Positions 52,714-62,434 of a stretch of 64,000 nucleotides of DNA are shown here, in pieces. The stretch's first letter is position 1. Every line of letters begins with the position of its first letter. This DNA comes from Pseudomonas sp. R5(2019) (GTDB taxonomy: Bacteria; Pseudomonadota; Gammaproteobacteria; Pseudomonadales; Pseudomonadaceae), in contig NZ_JAAAMT010000002.1 of NCBI RefSeq assembly GCF_009905435.1, positions 62,001-126,000 of the forward strand. Reading direction: 5' to 3'. The position numbers and the translations under genes were made by a program. The notes beneath the pieces are model-generated. The model did not search any database and had not been told where the DNA came from. It saw only the letters and a program-made list of their open reading frames with translations.

Positions 52714-52829
52714 CTATTTGACGACCGTCAGCTTGCCAAGCATGCTGGCCTGGTCGTGCCCAGGCACATTGCAGGCGTCAGGGGCAGGCTCAGGGCCATC
52801 AATGCCGCGGCCATTGCGATGCGTTTCAT
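52714..52829 (-). pseudogene. Cupredoxin gene collapsed by an internal deletion
   Basis: The ATG at 52829 starts an intact signal peptide (MKRIAMAAALMALSLPLT), but the frame ends after 33 residues at 52728. In the next frame, to a stop at 52714, the DNA encodes CNVPGHDQASMLGKLTVVK, a typical plastocyanin/cupredoxin C-terminus holding the Cys-His-Met copper loop. The middle of the gene is missing. In this position beside copRS, Pseudomonas normally carries a full copper-binding periplasmic protein gene. Confidence 0.75.
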
Positions 52830-52907
52830 TGTCGTTGACTCCCTCAAACGATAATCAGGCTATGCACCACTCTAGACCGCCGCCACTGGCGTTGAGCTGA
52901 CGAAAAG

Positions 52908-52922
52908 ATTACAACTTTGTCA
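52908..52922. promoter_or_regulatory. CopR/CusR-type box
   Basis: The minus strand reads TGACAAAGTTGTAAT, matching the heavy-metal regulator pattern TGACA-N4-TGTAAT. It lies between the divergent cupredoxin remnant and copR, 63 bp before the copR start. Confidence 0.65.
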
Positions 52923-52985
52923 GCTTGCGCCGATTTGCCCGCAAAGCAGGGTATAAAGCCCGCCTCGTCATGCCTTGAGGGCCTC

Positions 52986-53666
52986 ATGAAACTGCTGATC
53001 GTCGAAGACCAACCGAAAACCGGCCAGTACCTGCGCCAAGGCTTGAGTGAGGCCGGCTTTACTGCAGAACTGGTGACCGACGGGCTGGCGGGCCAGCATC
53101 TGGCGCTGACGGGCGACTACGCCTTGCTGATCCTTGATGTGATGCTGCCGGGGCGCGATGGCTGGCAAATTCTTCAGGCCGTGCGCCAGGCCGGGCTGGA
53201 CTTGCCGGTGCTATTCCTGACCGCGCGCGATGCGGTCGAAGACCGGGTTCATGGCCTGGAGCTGGGCGCCGACGATTATCTGGTCAAGCCCTTTGCGTTT
53301 TCCGAACTGTTGGCCCGGGTACGTACGCTGCTGCGCCGCGGCGCCAGCACCCCACAGGAAACCGCCCTGGGCCTGGCCGACCTGCGCCTGGACCTGATTC
53401 GCCGCCGGGTCGAACGCGCAGGCGCGCGAATCGACCTGACCGCCAAGGAGTTTGCCCTGCTCGAACTGCTGCTGCGCCGCCAGGGCGAAGTGCTGCCCAA
53501 ATCGCTGATTGCCTCCCAAGTCTGGGACATGAATTTTGACAGCGACACCAACGTCATCGAAGTGGCCATTCGCCGCTTGCGCCTGAAGATCGACGACGCC
53601 CACCCGCACAAGCTGATCCACACCGTGCGCGGCATGGGCTACGTACTGGAAGAGCGCCCGGCCTGA
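52986..53666 (+). CDS. copR: Heavy-metal response regulator CopR
   Basis: Predicted 226 aa from the ATG at 52986; the 23 upstream codons of the longer frame cross the promoter. OmpR-type receiver with D51 ([14 protein letters not shown]) and K101-region VKPF, and a winged-helix C-terminus ([33 protein letters not shown]). Activates copper-resistance genes when phosphorylated by CopS. Its stop and the copS start share one base. Confidence 0.9.
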   Translation: MKLLIVEDQPKTGQYLRQGLSEAGFTAELVTDGLAGQHLALTGDYALLILDVMLPGRDGWQILQAVRQAGLDLPVLFLTARDAVEDRVHGLELGADDYLVKPFAFSELLARVRTLLRRGASTPQETALGLADLRLDLIRRRVERAGARIDLTAKEFALLELLLRRQGEVLPKSLIASQVWDMNFDSDTNVIEVAIRRLRLKIDDAHPHKLIHTVRGMGYVLEERPA

Positions 53667-55021
53667 TGCGCAACCTGTCCTTGAGCAGCCGCCTGGCGCT
53701 GCTGTTCGCCGGCTGCACGGCCGTGGTATCGCTGACCGCCGGCGTACTGTTCAACCGCGCCAGCGAAGCGCACTTCGTCGAGCTCGACCAGCAACTGCTC
53801 AACAGCAAACTGCCTGGCCTGCGTCAGGCGCTGCAAGGGTTGGAAACACAAACGGGCCTCCCAGCCCATCTGGCCGCCTTGCAACAAGCGCTTCGCCACC
53901 AACCGGACCTCGCACTGCGCATTCAAGGCGCGGACGGCCAGACCTGGTTCGACAGCGAGCCCGGACTGCCCTCCCCCTCACACAACCACGACCTGGATAC
54001 CCTGCACCGCCAGGGCGCGGACTTTCGCAGCCTGAGCGTGGCGCTCAGCCCATCCGCCGACTCGCCGCGCCTGACGCTGCTGCTCGATATCACCCACCAC
54101 CAACACTTTTTGCAGCGCATGCAGCGGCTGATCTGGCTGACCGTCGGGCTCTCCGCCCTGGCCACCGCCCTGCTCGGCGCCTGGGCTGCACGCAGCGGGT
54201 TGCGGCCGTTGCGGCGCATGAGCGAAGTGGCCGCCGAGGTATCGGCGCGCTCATTGACCTTGCGCCTGCCACGCTCGCAGATGCCGGCCGAGCTGGCCGA
54301 ACTGGCACAGACCTTCAACGCCATGCTGGAGCGCCTGGATGATGCCTTCCAGCGCCTGTCAGCGTTTTCCGCCGATATCGCCCACGAATTGCGCACCCCG
54401 CTGTCCAACCTGCTGACCCACACCCAGGTCACGCTGACTCGCCCTCGCAGCCTTGAGGAATACCGAGAGACTCTGCACGGCAACCTTGAAGAACTGCAGT
54501 GGATGGCGCAACTGGTCAACGACATGCTGTACCTGGCCAAGGCCGATCACGGGCTGTTGATGCCGAACCGCGAACCCTTGTCGATGGCCGACGAGACCGA
54601 TGCCTTGCTGGAGTTTTTCGCGCCGCTGGCCGAGGACGCCGGAGTGAGGATGGCCCGCGAGGGTGACGCGAGTCTGTCAGGTGACCGCGGCATGCTGCGC
54701 CGGGCGCTCTCCAATCTGCTCGACAATGCCCTGCGCTTCACGCCCGCCAACGGCGAGATCCGCGTCGCGATCCGGCAGGCTGAACACCAACTGACGATGC
54801 TGATTGAAAACAGCGGCGAGGGCATCGACGCCGCCGTCTTGCCGCGTCTGTTCGATCGCTTTTACCGCGCCGATCCCGCACGTCGGGAAGGCACCAGCGA
54901 ACATGCAGGGCTGGGGTTGGCGATCACCCAGTCGATCATCCGTGCCCATGGCGGCTCGATTCGTTGCGAATCGGCGCCAGGCTGGACACGGTTTGTGATC
55001 GAGTTGCCGTCAAGCGAGTAA
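53666..55021 (+). CDS. copS: Heavy-metal sensor histidine kinase CopS
   Basis: Predicted 451 aa. N-terminal membrane segment at about 8-28, a periplasmic sensor loop to ~150 with His-rich LPSPSHNHDLDTLH and DITHHQH stretches, a second membrane segment at ~154-174, HAMP, then the H-box AHELRTPLSN (H240) and ATPase motifs LLDNALRFTP and GLGLAITQSI. It senses periplasmic Cu and phosphorylates CopR. The histidines in the loop fit metal sensing. Confidence 0.9.
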   Translation: MRNLSLSSRLALLFAGCTAVVSLTAGVLFNRASEAHFVELDQQLLNSKLPGLRQALQGLETQTGLPAHLAALQQALRHQPDLALRIQGADGQTWFDSEPGLPSPSHNHDLDTLHRQGADFRSLSVALSPSADSPRLTLLLDITHHQHFLQRMQRLIWLTVGLSALATALLGAWAARSGLRPLRRMSEVAAEVSARSLTLRLPRSQMPAELAELAQTFNAMLERLDDAFQRLSAFSADIAHELRTPLSNLLTHTQVTLTRPRSLEEYRETLHGNLEELQWMAQLVNDMLYLAKADHGLLMPNREPLSMADETDALLEFFAPLAEDAGVRMAREGDASLSGDRGMLRRALSNLLDNALRFTPANGEIRVAIRQAEHQLTMLIENSGEGIDAAVLPRLFDRFYRADPARREGTSEHAGLGLAITQSIIRAHGGSIRCESAPGWTRFVIELPSSE

Positions 55022-55031
55022 GGCCGGCGCC

Positions 55032-56276
55032 TTACTCGTAACGCAAGGCGTAGGCAGGCTCGATCTGCGCAGCACGCCAGGCCGGATACAGCGTCGCCAG
55101 GAAACTCAGGATCAAGCCGGCGGAGCAAATCAGCGCCACATCGCCCCACTGCAATTGCGAGGGCAAGGTGCTGATGAAGTAAACGTCCGAGGTGAAGATA
55201 TGCTGGCCGCTCACCCGCTCGATCCAGCCCACCAACTGGCTGACATTGAACGCGGCGATCACCCCAAGCACCCCGCCGATCAGGGTACCGACCACGCCAA
55301 TCACCGTGCCCTGCACCATGAAGATGGTCATGATCTGCCGCGGCGTCGCACCGATGGTTCTCAAGATGGCAATGTCCCCGCCCTTGTCGTTCACCACCAT
55401 GATCAGCGTGGCGATGATGTTGAACGCCGCCACGGCGACGATCATCAGCAGCAACAGGCCGATCATGGTTTTTTCCATTTTCATCGCGCTGAACAGGCTG
55501 CCCTGGGTGTGGGTCCAGTCATCGGCCTTGTATTGATCGCCAAGGCTGCTGGCGATGGCGCCGGACACCTGGGTCGCGGCATACAGGTCCTTGACCTTGA
55601 GCCGCACGCTTTGCACCTGGTTGGGCTCCCAATGCTGCATCTGCGCCGCATCGGCCATGTGGATCAGTGCCATCGAACCATCGAGCTCGGCACCGACCTT
55701 GAACACACCCACCACGTTCAGGCGCTGCATGCGCGGCGTGATACCCCCCGGCGCGTTGCTGACTTCAGGCACGATCAGCGTCAGCTTGTCGCCCACATTC
55801 AGGCGAAAGCGCCGCGCCGTGATCTCACCGATGATCACCCCGAACTCACCCGGCTGCAGGTCGTTCAAGCTGCCCTGGACAATCTTGTCGGCGACGATCG
55901 AGACCTTGCGCTCCTGGGACGGGTCAATGCCGCTGATCTGGATTGGCTGCATGGCGCCCTTGTACGACAGCATGCCTTCCATTTCGGTAAAGGGCACCGC
56001 GGCAATCACCTGCGGGTTTTTCAGCGCGGCATTGGCCACCGATTGCCAGTCGTCCAGCGGCTTGACACCGAGGATCGTGGCGTGGGGCACCATGCCGAGG
56101 ATGCGCAAGCTCATCTCGCGCTGAAAGCCGTTCATCACCGACAACACCACGATCATCGCCAGCACGCCCAGCGCCAGGCCGATCATCGAGGTCATGGAGA
56201 TGAACGAGATAAAGTGGTTACGGCGCTTGGCCCGGGTGTAACGGGCGCCGATAAAGATGGATAACGGTCTGAACAT
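55032..56276 (-). CDS. lolE: Lipoprotein-releasing ABC permease LolE
   Basis: Predicted 414 aa from the ATG at 56276 (MFRPLSIFIGARY). Four membrane segments: one near residue 30, then a large periplasmic domain, then three after ~265. [22 protein letters not shown] and the C-terminal [23 protein letters not shown] (shown in part) mark LolC/E. It acts with LolC and LolD to release lipoproteins to LolA. Third gene of lolC-lolD-lolE. Confidence 0.93.
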   Translation of the reverse strand: MFRPLSIFIGARYTRAKRRNHFISFISMTSMIGLALGVLAMIVVLSVMNGFQREMSLRILGMVPHATILGVKPLDDWQSVANAALKNPQVIAAVPFTEMEGMLSYKGAMQPIQISGIDPSQERKVSIVADKIVQGSLNDLQPGEFGVIIGEITARRFRLNVGDKLTLIVPEVSNAPGGITPRMQRLNVVGVFKVGAELDGSMALIHMADAAQMQHWEPNQVQSVRLKVKDLYAATQVSGAIASSLGDQYKADDWTHTQGSLFSAMKMEKTMIGLLLLMIVAVAAFNIIATLIMVVNDKGGDIAILRTIGATPRQIMTIFMVQGTVIGVVGTLIGGVLGVIAAFNVSQLVGWIERVSGQHIFTSDVYFISTLPSQLQWGDVALICSAGLILSFLATLYPAWRAAQIEPAYALRYE

Positions 56277-56346
56277 TCGCGGGGGCACCGAAAAAAGGTA
56301 AATGACCCGGCGTGCGCTTACGCTGCGCACGCCGCGTACGTTCGCG

Positions 56347-57045
56347 TCAGAGCGGCACCAGCCGGCCTTCTTCCAGACGCAGCACACGGTCCATTTGCCG
56401 TGCCAGGTTCTGGTCGTGGGTCACGACCAGAAACGCAGTATTGGACGAGGTGCTCAGCTCCAGCATCAGCTCCTGGATACCGTGAGCGGTATGCTGGTCG
56501 AGGTTACCGGTGGGCTCATCAAGCATCACCAGCCCCGGCCGGTTGACCAGTGCCCGGGCGATGGCCACGCGCTGGCGCTCGCCACCGGACAGTTCGGCCG
56601 GCTTGTGGCTCAGGCGGTGGCCAAGGCCGACGCGGGTCAGCAAGGACGTGGCCCGTTCGCGCGCTTCAGGGATAGCCACACGGCCAATCAGCAGGGGCAT
56701 GCAGACGTTTTCCAGGGCGGTGAACTCAGGCAGCAAGTGGTGGAACTGGTAAACAAACCCCAGCGCCCGGTTGCGCAACAGGCCACGGGCCCGCTCGCCG
56801 AGGGCCGACAGCTCTTCGCCCGCCAGCCAGACGCTGCCGCTGCTCGGGGTATCGAGGCCGCCCAGCAGGTTGAGCAAGGTACTTTTACCCGAACCGGAAC
56901 TGCCGACAATGGCCACCCGCTCACCGGCGTGCAGTTCAAGTTGCAGCCCGGACAGCACTTGCACCGACTCCGGGCCTTCCTCGTAGGATTTGCCCAGGTT
57001 GCGGCAGCTCAGCACAGCTTTATCACTCATGCGCGACTCACTCAT
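56347..57045 (-). CDS. lolD: Lipoprotein-releasing ABC ATPase LolD
   Basis: Predicted 232 aa from the ATG at 57045, which has GGAGG-like text about ten bases upstream and overlaps lolC by 8 bp; an ATG at 57030 is the alternative (227 aa). Walker [12 protein letters not shown], signature [15 protein letters not shown], Walker [13 protein letters not shown] and the H-loop VVTHD are intact. It energises the LolCE complex at the inner membrane. Confidence 0.93.
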   Translation of the reverse strand: MSESRMSDKAVLSCRNLGKSYEEGPESVQVLSGLQLELHAGERVAIVGSSGSGKSTLLNLLGGLDTPSSGSVWLAGEELSALGERARGLLRNRALGFVYQFHHLLPEFTALENVCMPLLIGRVAIPEARERATSLLTRVGLGHRLSHKPAELSGGERQRVAIARALVNRPGLVMLDEPTGNLDQHTAHGIQELMLELSTSSNTAFLVVTHDQNLARQMDRVLRLEEGRLVPL

Positions 57046-58288
57046 AACGTAGCGCCTCCGCAGGCTGGGTGCGCGCTGCACGCCAGGCCGGATACAGGGT
57101 GGCGAGGAAACTCAGGACCAACGCCGCACCGCAGACCATCAACACGTCTTCGGCCATGAGCTGCGAGGGCAGGTAATCGATGAAATAGACATCGGCGTTC
57201 AGGAATTTATGCCCGATCAGGCGCTCCAGCGCTGCAATCGCGGCGCTGACATTGAGCGCCGCGAACATGCCTACCAGTGCGCCGATCAGGGTCCCGACCA
57301 CGCCGATCACGGTGCCCTGGACCATGAAGATCGCCATGATCTGGCCCGGCGTCGAGCCCAGGGTGCGCAGGATCGCGATGTCGCCGCGCTTGTCATTGAC
57401 CACCATCACCAGGGTCGAAATGATGTTGAACGCGGCCACGGCGACAATCAGCAGCAACAGCAGGCCGATCATGGCTTTTTCCATGCGGATCGCCTGATAC
57501 AGGTTGCCATGGCTGCGGGTCCAGTCACGGGCGTAGTACTCGTGGTCGCCCAGGGTCTGAGCGATCTGCCAGGACACCCTTGGGGCCTGGAACAGGTCGT
57601 CGAACTTCAAGCGCAGGCCCTGCACCTGGTCCGGCTTCCAGCGGTGCAGCCGGCCCAGGTCCTCGATGTTGGTCACGCCGAGGTAGCCGTCGATCTCGCC
57701 TGCGCCGACATGGAAGATGCCGGTGACGGTAAAGCGCTTCATGCGCGGGAACATGCCTGCCGGGGTCACGGTGACTTCCGGGGCGACGAAGGTCAGCTTG
57801 TCACCCACCGCCACGCCCAGCTTGGTGGCGGCCTTGTCGCCGATCATGATGCCGAACTCACCGGGCTTGAGATCTTGAAGGCTGCCCTGCCTGACGAAGT
57901 TGTCGATGATCGAGACGTTGCGCTCACGGGTCGGATCGACGCCATTGAGCAGCACCTTCTGGACAGTGCCGCTATGGGTCAACAAACCCTGCATCTGGGT
58001 GAACGGCGCGACCGCCACCACCTGCCGGTTCTGCTGGACCTTTTCGGCCAGCGCCGGCCAGTCACTGATCGGCTGGCCGGACTCCAGGGTCGCATGCGGG
58101 ACCATGCCCAGCACGCGGGTGCGCATCTCATGGTCGAAGCCGTTCATGACCGACAGGACGACGATCATCACGACAACGCCCAGGGCGAGGCCGATCATCG
58201 ACGTCAGGGAAATGAATGACACGAAGTGGTTGCGACGCTTGGCACGGGTGTAGCGCGTACCAATAAACACGAAAAGAGGTCTGAACAT
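57038..58288 (-). CDS. lolC: Lipoprotein-releasing ABC permease LolC
   Basis: Predicted 416 aa, the first gene of the lol operon. It has the same architecture as LolE: N-terminal membrane helix ([20 protein letters not shown]), periplasmic domain ~55-265, three C-terminal helices ([39 protein letters not shown]) and the family end [17 protein letters not shown]. LolC and LolE are clearly paralogues. It is divergent from the PilZ gene with a short shared promoter. Confidence 0.93.
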   Translation of the reverse strand: MFRPLFVFIGTRYTRAKRRNHFVSFISLTSMIGLALGVVVMIVVLSVMNGFDHEMRTRVLGMVPHATLESGQPISDWPALAEKVQQNRQVVAVAPFTQMQGLLTHSGTVQKVLLNGVDPTRERNVSIIDNFVRQGSLQDLKPGEFGIMIGDKAATKLGVAVGDKLTFVAPEVTVTPAGMFPRMKRFTVTGIFHVGAGEIDGYLGVTNIEDLGRLHRWKPDQVQGLRLKFDDLFQAPRVSWQIAQTLGDHEYYARDWTRSHGNLYQAIRMEKAMIGLLLLLIVAVAAFNIISTLVMVVNDKRGDIAILRTLGSTPGQIMAIFMVQGTVIGVVGTLIGALVGMFAALNVSAAIAALERLIGHKFLNADVYFIDYLPSQLMAEDVLMVCGAALVLSFLATLYPAWRAARTQPAEALRYE

Positions 58289-58382
58289 GTCGGGGCTTGT
58301 TCGGAGGAAAGAGGAACGTCCTTGTGGCGAGGCTCGGACAGCGGAATTACACTCAGACCACCGCCGCTACCATGGGTTCGCC

Positions 58383-58970
58383 ATGTCGACATTAGATGAA
58401 GAAGATCGCCGCGAATACTACCGTATCGACGACCGGATCGCACTGGAAATTAGCCCCCTGGACGCCTCGCAAACGCTGGGAACAGAGTTGTTGCAGGATG
58501 CTTCGCCGCTCTTCAACCTGCTCAGCGAATTGCACCTGAGCGAGTTCGAATCGCAGCACCTGTTGCGCCAGCTCAGCGACAGCGACCGGACCCTGGCGGC
58601 CTTTCTGAAAGCCCAGAACAAGCGCATCGACCTGCTGACTCAAGTGGTTGCACAAACCATCCTGGGGCAGATCGGCACGCCGCAACCGGTGGTGTTGTCC
58701 GAAGGCGGGCTGGAGTTCAGCCAGCACGAAGCGATTGCCGCCGGCACTCACTTGTCACTGAAAATGGCCCTGATGCCGCAAGCGCTGGGGTTGTTGTTGC
58801 GTGCCCGTGTTACGCATTGCGACAAAAAAGAGGACGGCCTGTTCGACATCGGCACCGAGTTCGAAGCCCCCAGCGACGCCCAGCGCCAGCTGCTGGCCCG
58901 CTATATTCTGCAGAAACAGGCACAGCAACGTCGCCAGGCCCGTGAACAAAGCGAGCCAGGGGCAACCTGA
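58383..58970 (+). CDS. PilZ-domain protein
   Basis: Predicted 195 aa from the ATG at 58383; 32 upstream codons overlap the lolC promoter. The start EEDRREYYRIDDRIALEI has the first c-di-GMP arginine motif in reduced form (RREYYR), and the rest resembles the PilZ-like family found between lolC and the phosphodiesterase in Pseudomonas. It probably senses c-di-GMP, though some such proteins have lost binding. Confidence 0.78.
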   Translation: MSTLDEEDRREYYRIDDRIALEISPLDASQTLGTELLQDASPLFNLLSELHLSEFESQHLLRQLSDSDRTLAAFLKAQNKRIDLLTQVVAQTILGQIGTPQPVVLSEGGLEFSQHEAIAAGTHLSLKMALMPQALGLLLRARVTHCDKKEDGLFDIGTEFEAPSDAQRQLLARYILQKQAQQRRQAREQSEPGAT

Positions 58971-59012
58971 GCGCTCAATAGCCTGCCCGACACTTATCTT
59001 GAAGGAACAAAC

Positions 59013-59735
59013 GTGACCCTAATCTACGGCCATCGCGGCGCCAAAGGCGAAGCCCCCGAAAATACCCTGGCCAGCTTCGAGCAGTGCCTCAAGCACGGCG
59101 TGCGCCGTTGCGAGCTCGACCTGCACCTGTCCTCGGACAACGAACTGATGGTCATCCACGACCCCTCTCTCAAACGCACCACCGACCGGCGCGGCAAGGT
59201 GGCCGAACACACGGCCGCGGAGCTGGTGACATACGATGCACGCAAGGGTGGCCCGGGCTGGGTGCAGCCATGCACGATTCCGCGCCTGGAAGATTTGTTC
59301 GAGAAGTGTGATTTCGATCACTGGCAACTGGAGGTCAAGAGCACCTCGCAGGTGCGTGCTGCCACCACGGTGCTGGCGATTCGTGAAATGGCGCAGCGCT
59401 TCGGCCTGCTGGACAAGGTCACCGTGACCTCAAGCTCGCGCGACGTCTTGACCGCGGCCCTGGAACTGACCCCGGACCTGTCTCGCGGACTGGTCGCCGA
59501 ATATGCCTGGCTCGACCCACTGAAGGTCGCCCAGCGATATGGCTGCGAGTATCTGGCCTTGAACTGGACACTGTGCACCCCCGAGCGCCTGCTCAGGGCT
59601 CAGCGTCAGGGGCTGCACGTGTCGGTGTGGACAGTCAACGAACCGGCGCTGATGCGCAGGCTCGCCGACTTCGGCGTAGACAGCCTGATTACAGACTTTC
59701 CCGGTTTGGCCAGCGCCACGCTCGAGAATTGCTGA
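59013..59735 (+). CDS. Glycerophosphodiester phosphodiesterase
   Basis: Predicted 240 aa from a GTG at 59013, with AAGGA upstream. GDPD motifs YGHRGAKGEAPENTLASFEQ, ELDLHLSSDNELMVIHDP and LEVKS hold the catalytic histidines and metal-binding acids; no signal peptide, so it is cytosolic (UgpQ-like). It frees glycerol-3-phosphate from phospholipid headgroup products. It follows the PilZ gene by 42 bp and converges on sthA. Confidence 0.92.
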   Translation: MTLIYGHRGAKGEAPENTLASFEQCLKHGVRRCELDLHLSSDNELMVIHDPSLKRTTDRRGKVAEHTAAELVTYDARKGGPGWVQPCTIPRLEDLFEKCDFDHWQLEVKSTSQVRAATTVLAIREMAQRFGLLDKVTVTSSSRDVLTAALELTPDLSRGLVAEYAWLDPLKVAQRYGCEYLALNWTLCTPERLLRAQRQGLHVSVWTVNEPALMRRLADFGVDSLITDFPGLASATLENC

Positions 59736-59746
59736 AATCGGTCTCC

Positions 59747-59771
59747 CCGGCCGGCTCAGGCCACCGGCCGG
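59747..59771. terminator. Strong hairpin between convergent genes
   Basis: CCGGCCGG (59747-59754) and CCGGCCGG (59764-59771) with a 9-nt loop form a G+C-rich stem between the GDPD and sthA stops. There is no long T-tract, so it may be a transcription barrier rather than a classical terminator. Confidence 0.5.
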
Positions 59772-59777
59772 AGCCGC

Positions 59778-61172
59778 TCAAAAAAGCCGGTTGAGGCCGT
59801 CGTAGGCCGCTACCCGATAGGCTTCGGCCATGGTCGGGTAGTTGAAGGTGGTGTTGACGAAGTACTTCAGGGTGTTCTGCTCACCCGGCTGATCCATGAT
59901 CGCCTGGCCGATGTGAACAATCTCCGACGCCTGATAACCGAAGCAGTGAACCCCGAGAATCTGCAGGGTTTCGCGGTGGAACAGGATCTTCAGCATGCCC
60001 TGGGGCTCGCCGGCAATCTGTGCACGCGCCATGCCCTTGAAGAACGCCTTGCCGACTTCGTAGGGCACCCTGGCCTGGGTCAGCTCCTGCTCGTTCTTGC
60101 CGATCGAGCTGATCTCGGGAATGGTGTAGATACCGGTCGGCACGTCGTTGACGAAGCGCCAGCTGCCATTGTCGACGATGCTGCCAGCAGCCGAGCGACC
60201 CTGGTCATGGGCAGCACTGGCAAGGCTCGGCCAGCCGATCACGTCACCAGCGCCGTAGATGTTCGGCTTGGTGGTGCGGTAAGCCTCGTCGACTTCGATC
60301 TGGCCGCGGCTGTTGACCTTGATGCCGATGTTTTCCAGGCCCAGCTTGTCGGTGTTGCCGGTCCGGCCGTTGCACCACAGCAACGCGTCGGCCTTGATCT
60401 TCTTGCCGGACTTCAGGTGCAGGATCACGCCGTTGTCCAGGCCTTCGACCCGATCGTACTCTTCGTTGTGGCGCACGGTGATGTTGTTGTTGCTGAAGTG
60501 GTAGCTCAGCGCCTGGGAAATTTCCGAATCCAGGAAGCTCAACAGCTGGCCACGGTTGTCCACCAGCTCAACCAGCACACCCAGGCCACTGAAGATCGAC
60601 GCGTATTCGCAACCGATCACACCGGCACCATAGACGATCAGCTTGCGCGGGGTGTGGCCCAGGCTGAGGATGGTGTCGCTGTCGTAGATACGCGGATGGT
60701 GGAAGTCGATGTCGGCCGGGCGATACGGGCGCGAGCCGGTGGCGATGATGATGTGCTTGGCCACCAGCTTCTCCACCACGCCGTTGGCGCAGACCACTTC
60801 GACGGTTTGCTCGTCGGCGAAGCTGCCGGTGCCGAAGAACACATCAACGCGGTTTCGGGCGTAGTAGCCGGTACGCGAGGCTACCTGCTTGGAGATCACC
60901 TTTTCGGCGCTCTTGAGCACGTCCGGGAAGGAGAACCAGCGCGGCTCACCGATGGCCCGGAACATCGGGTTGGTGTTGAACTGCATGATCTGCCGCACCG
61001 AGTGACGCAGGGCCTTGGACGGGATGGTGCCCAGGTGGGTGCAGTTACCGCCGACCTGGCGACGGCTATCGACCATCGCCACTTTGCGTCCTGCTTTGGC
61101 GGCGTTCATTGCCGCACCTTCTCCAGCCGGACCGGAACCCAACACCACTACGTCGTAGTTGTAGACAGCCAT
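59778..61172 (-). CDS. sthA: Soluble pyridine nucleotide transhydrogenase
   Basis: Predicted 464 aa; the ATG at 61172 has AAGGAG five bases upstream. It is a flavoprotein of the lipoamide-dehydrogenase fold: FAD motif [16 protein letters not shown], the region [17 protein letters not shown] in which SthA has a Thr instead of the second redox Cys (CTHLGT), the NAD motif [15 protein letters not shown] and [12 protein letters not shown]. It balances NADPH and NADH by hydride transfer. Confidence 0.95.
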   Translation of the reverse strand: MAVYNYDVVVLGSGPAGEGAAMNAAKAGRKVAMVDSRRQVGGNCTHLGTIPSKALRHSVRQIMQFNTNPMFRAIGEPRWFSFPDVLKSAEKVISKQVASRTGYYARNRVDVFFGTGSFADEQTVEVVCANGVVEKLVAKHIIIATGSRPYRPADIDFHHPRIYDSDTILSLGHTPRKLIVYGAGVIGCEYASIFSGLGVLVELVDNRGQLLSFLDSEISQALSYHFSNNNITVRHNEEYDRVEGLDNGVILHLKSGKKIKADALLWCNGRTGNTDKLGLENIGIKVNSRGQIEVDEAYRTTKPNIYGAGDVIGWPSLASAAHDQGRSAAGSIVDNGSWRFVNDVPTGIYTIPEISSIGKNEQELTQARVPYEVGKAFFKGMARAQIAGEPQGMLKILFHRETLQILGVHCFGYQASEIVHIGQAIMDQPGEQNTLKYFVNTTFNYPTMAEAYRVAAYDGLNRLF

Positions 61173-61333
61173 GCATACTCCTTCAGAACAGGCCGAGATG
61201 CCACGCTGGCATCTCCGGCTACCTCATGGCCTCAACGCGCCATGAAAAATTCGGGTGCAGTCTAATCAAGCTTGAACGCCGCGCACATTAACCCTTGGTC
61301 GCGTCGTAGGCTATTTTTGTCTGCACTACATCG

Positions 61334-62356
61334 TTATTTGACGGTGACAGCCGCGGTCATGCGCTCGAATGCCGGGGTCGCACGTGTGACGAACAGCTTA
61401 TCGGCACGGGTCACGAAAAGCGCAGCAATGTCGTGTTTCAATGCGTAATCCCAGCCCTCCTCCGGCCCCAGTATCAGCAGCAACGTCGACAACCCGTCCG
61501 CCATCGCCGCTGACGGCTCAAGCACGGTGACCGAGGCCAGCGCATGCTCGACCGGCATTCCGCTGCGCGCATCGAAGGTGTGGGAATAGCGTCTGCCACC
61601 CTGCTCGAAGTAATGACGGTAGTCGCCCGAAGTGGACACGCCATAGCCATCCACCGCGAGCATCTGCTGCAGCTCCTGACGATCATCGCGAGGCGCTTGC
61701 AGGGCAACCCGCCAGGCACTGCCGTCAGGCTTGCGGCCAACCGCCTTGAGCTCACCGGTGGCCTCCACCAGAAAGGCCTCGACGCCCATGGCCTGCAACT
61801 GCGCCGCCATGCGGTCGACGGTGTAGCCGGCGGCGATGCTGTTGAAATCCAGCTCTACCGGCGCATCCTTGCACAGCGACTCACCACTGAGCCTGAGGTG
61901 CTGCTGCCCGACTCGCCGACGTACGTCCAGCAGCGCCTGGGCTGTCGGCACCTGCTCGCGCCGCGACTGCGGACCGAAGCCCCAAAGATCGAGCAAAGGC
62001 TCGACCGTCAGATCAAAGGCGCCACCGCTCTCGCGGTACAGCCACTCGCCCAGGCCGAAGAGTTGCAACACCGCCGCTGGCATGGCCTGGCAACTGTTGG
62101 CCGGCAAGGCATTGAAACGCCCGACCACCGAATCGCTGCGATAGGTGGAAAAGTCATGATCCACTTCAGCCAGGATGGCCTCGACCTGCTCGCGCACCTG
62201 CTCGACCGCAGGCCCATCAGCCTTGCGCACATACTGGACGGAGTAACTGCTGCCCATGGTGGGGCCGGAAAAGCGCTCAAGGGTATCCCCACGTTCGCAC
62301 CCTGTCAGCGACACCATCAACACCGCCATGCCCATCATCAGTAACGGTCGAATCAA
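61334..62356 (-). CDS. apbE: FAD:protein FMN transferase (ApbE)
   Basis: Predicted 340 aa. The frame starts at a TTG (62356) giving a lipoprotein signal MIRPLLMMGMAVLMVSLTGC with lipobox LTGC; a start at the ATG six codons later would remove the Arg from the n-region. ApbE motifs GPTMGSSYSVQY, ELDFNSIAAGYTVDRM and SHTFDARSGMP are intact. It attaches FMN covalently to Thr of periplasmic proteins such as NqrB/C or RnfG. No nqr genes adjoin it here. Confidence 0.9.
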   Translation of the reverse strand: MIRPLLMMGMAVLMVSLTGCERGDTLERFSGPTMGSSYSVQYVRKADGPAVEQVREQVEAILAEVDHDFSTYRSDSVVGRFNALPANSCQAMPAAVLQLFGLGEWLYRESGGAFDLTVEPLLDLWGFGPQSRREQVPTAQALLDVRRRVGQQHLRLSGESLCKDAPVELDFNSIAAGYTVDRMAAQLQAMGVEAFLVEATGELKAVGRKPDGSAWRVALQAPRDDRQELQQMLAVDGYGVSTSGDYRHYFEQGGRRYSHTFDARSGMPVEHALASVTVLEPSAAMADGLSTLLLILGPEEGWDYALKHDIAALFVTRADKLFVTRATPAFERMTAAVTVK

Positions 62357-62390
62357 TGCCTGCCCCCGTGCAAACCTGTACGCCCCAACA

Positions 62391-62418
62391 AAAACGGGAA
62401 CCCGAAGGTTCCCGTTTT
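62391..62418 (-). terminator. Rho-independent terminator of gap
   Basis: AAAACGGGAACC-CGAA-GGTTCCCGTTTT, a 12-bp perfect stem. On the minus strand it is followed by TTTTT, so it terminates gap; in the other direction it could act on plus-strand reads. Confidence 0.88.
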
Positions 62419-62434
62419 CACACCCAAGCGAAGC

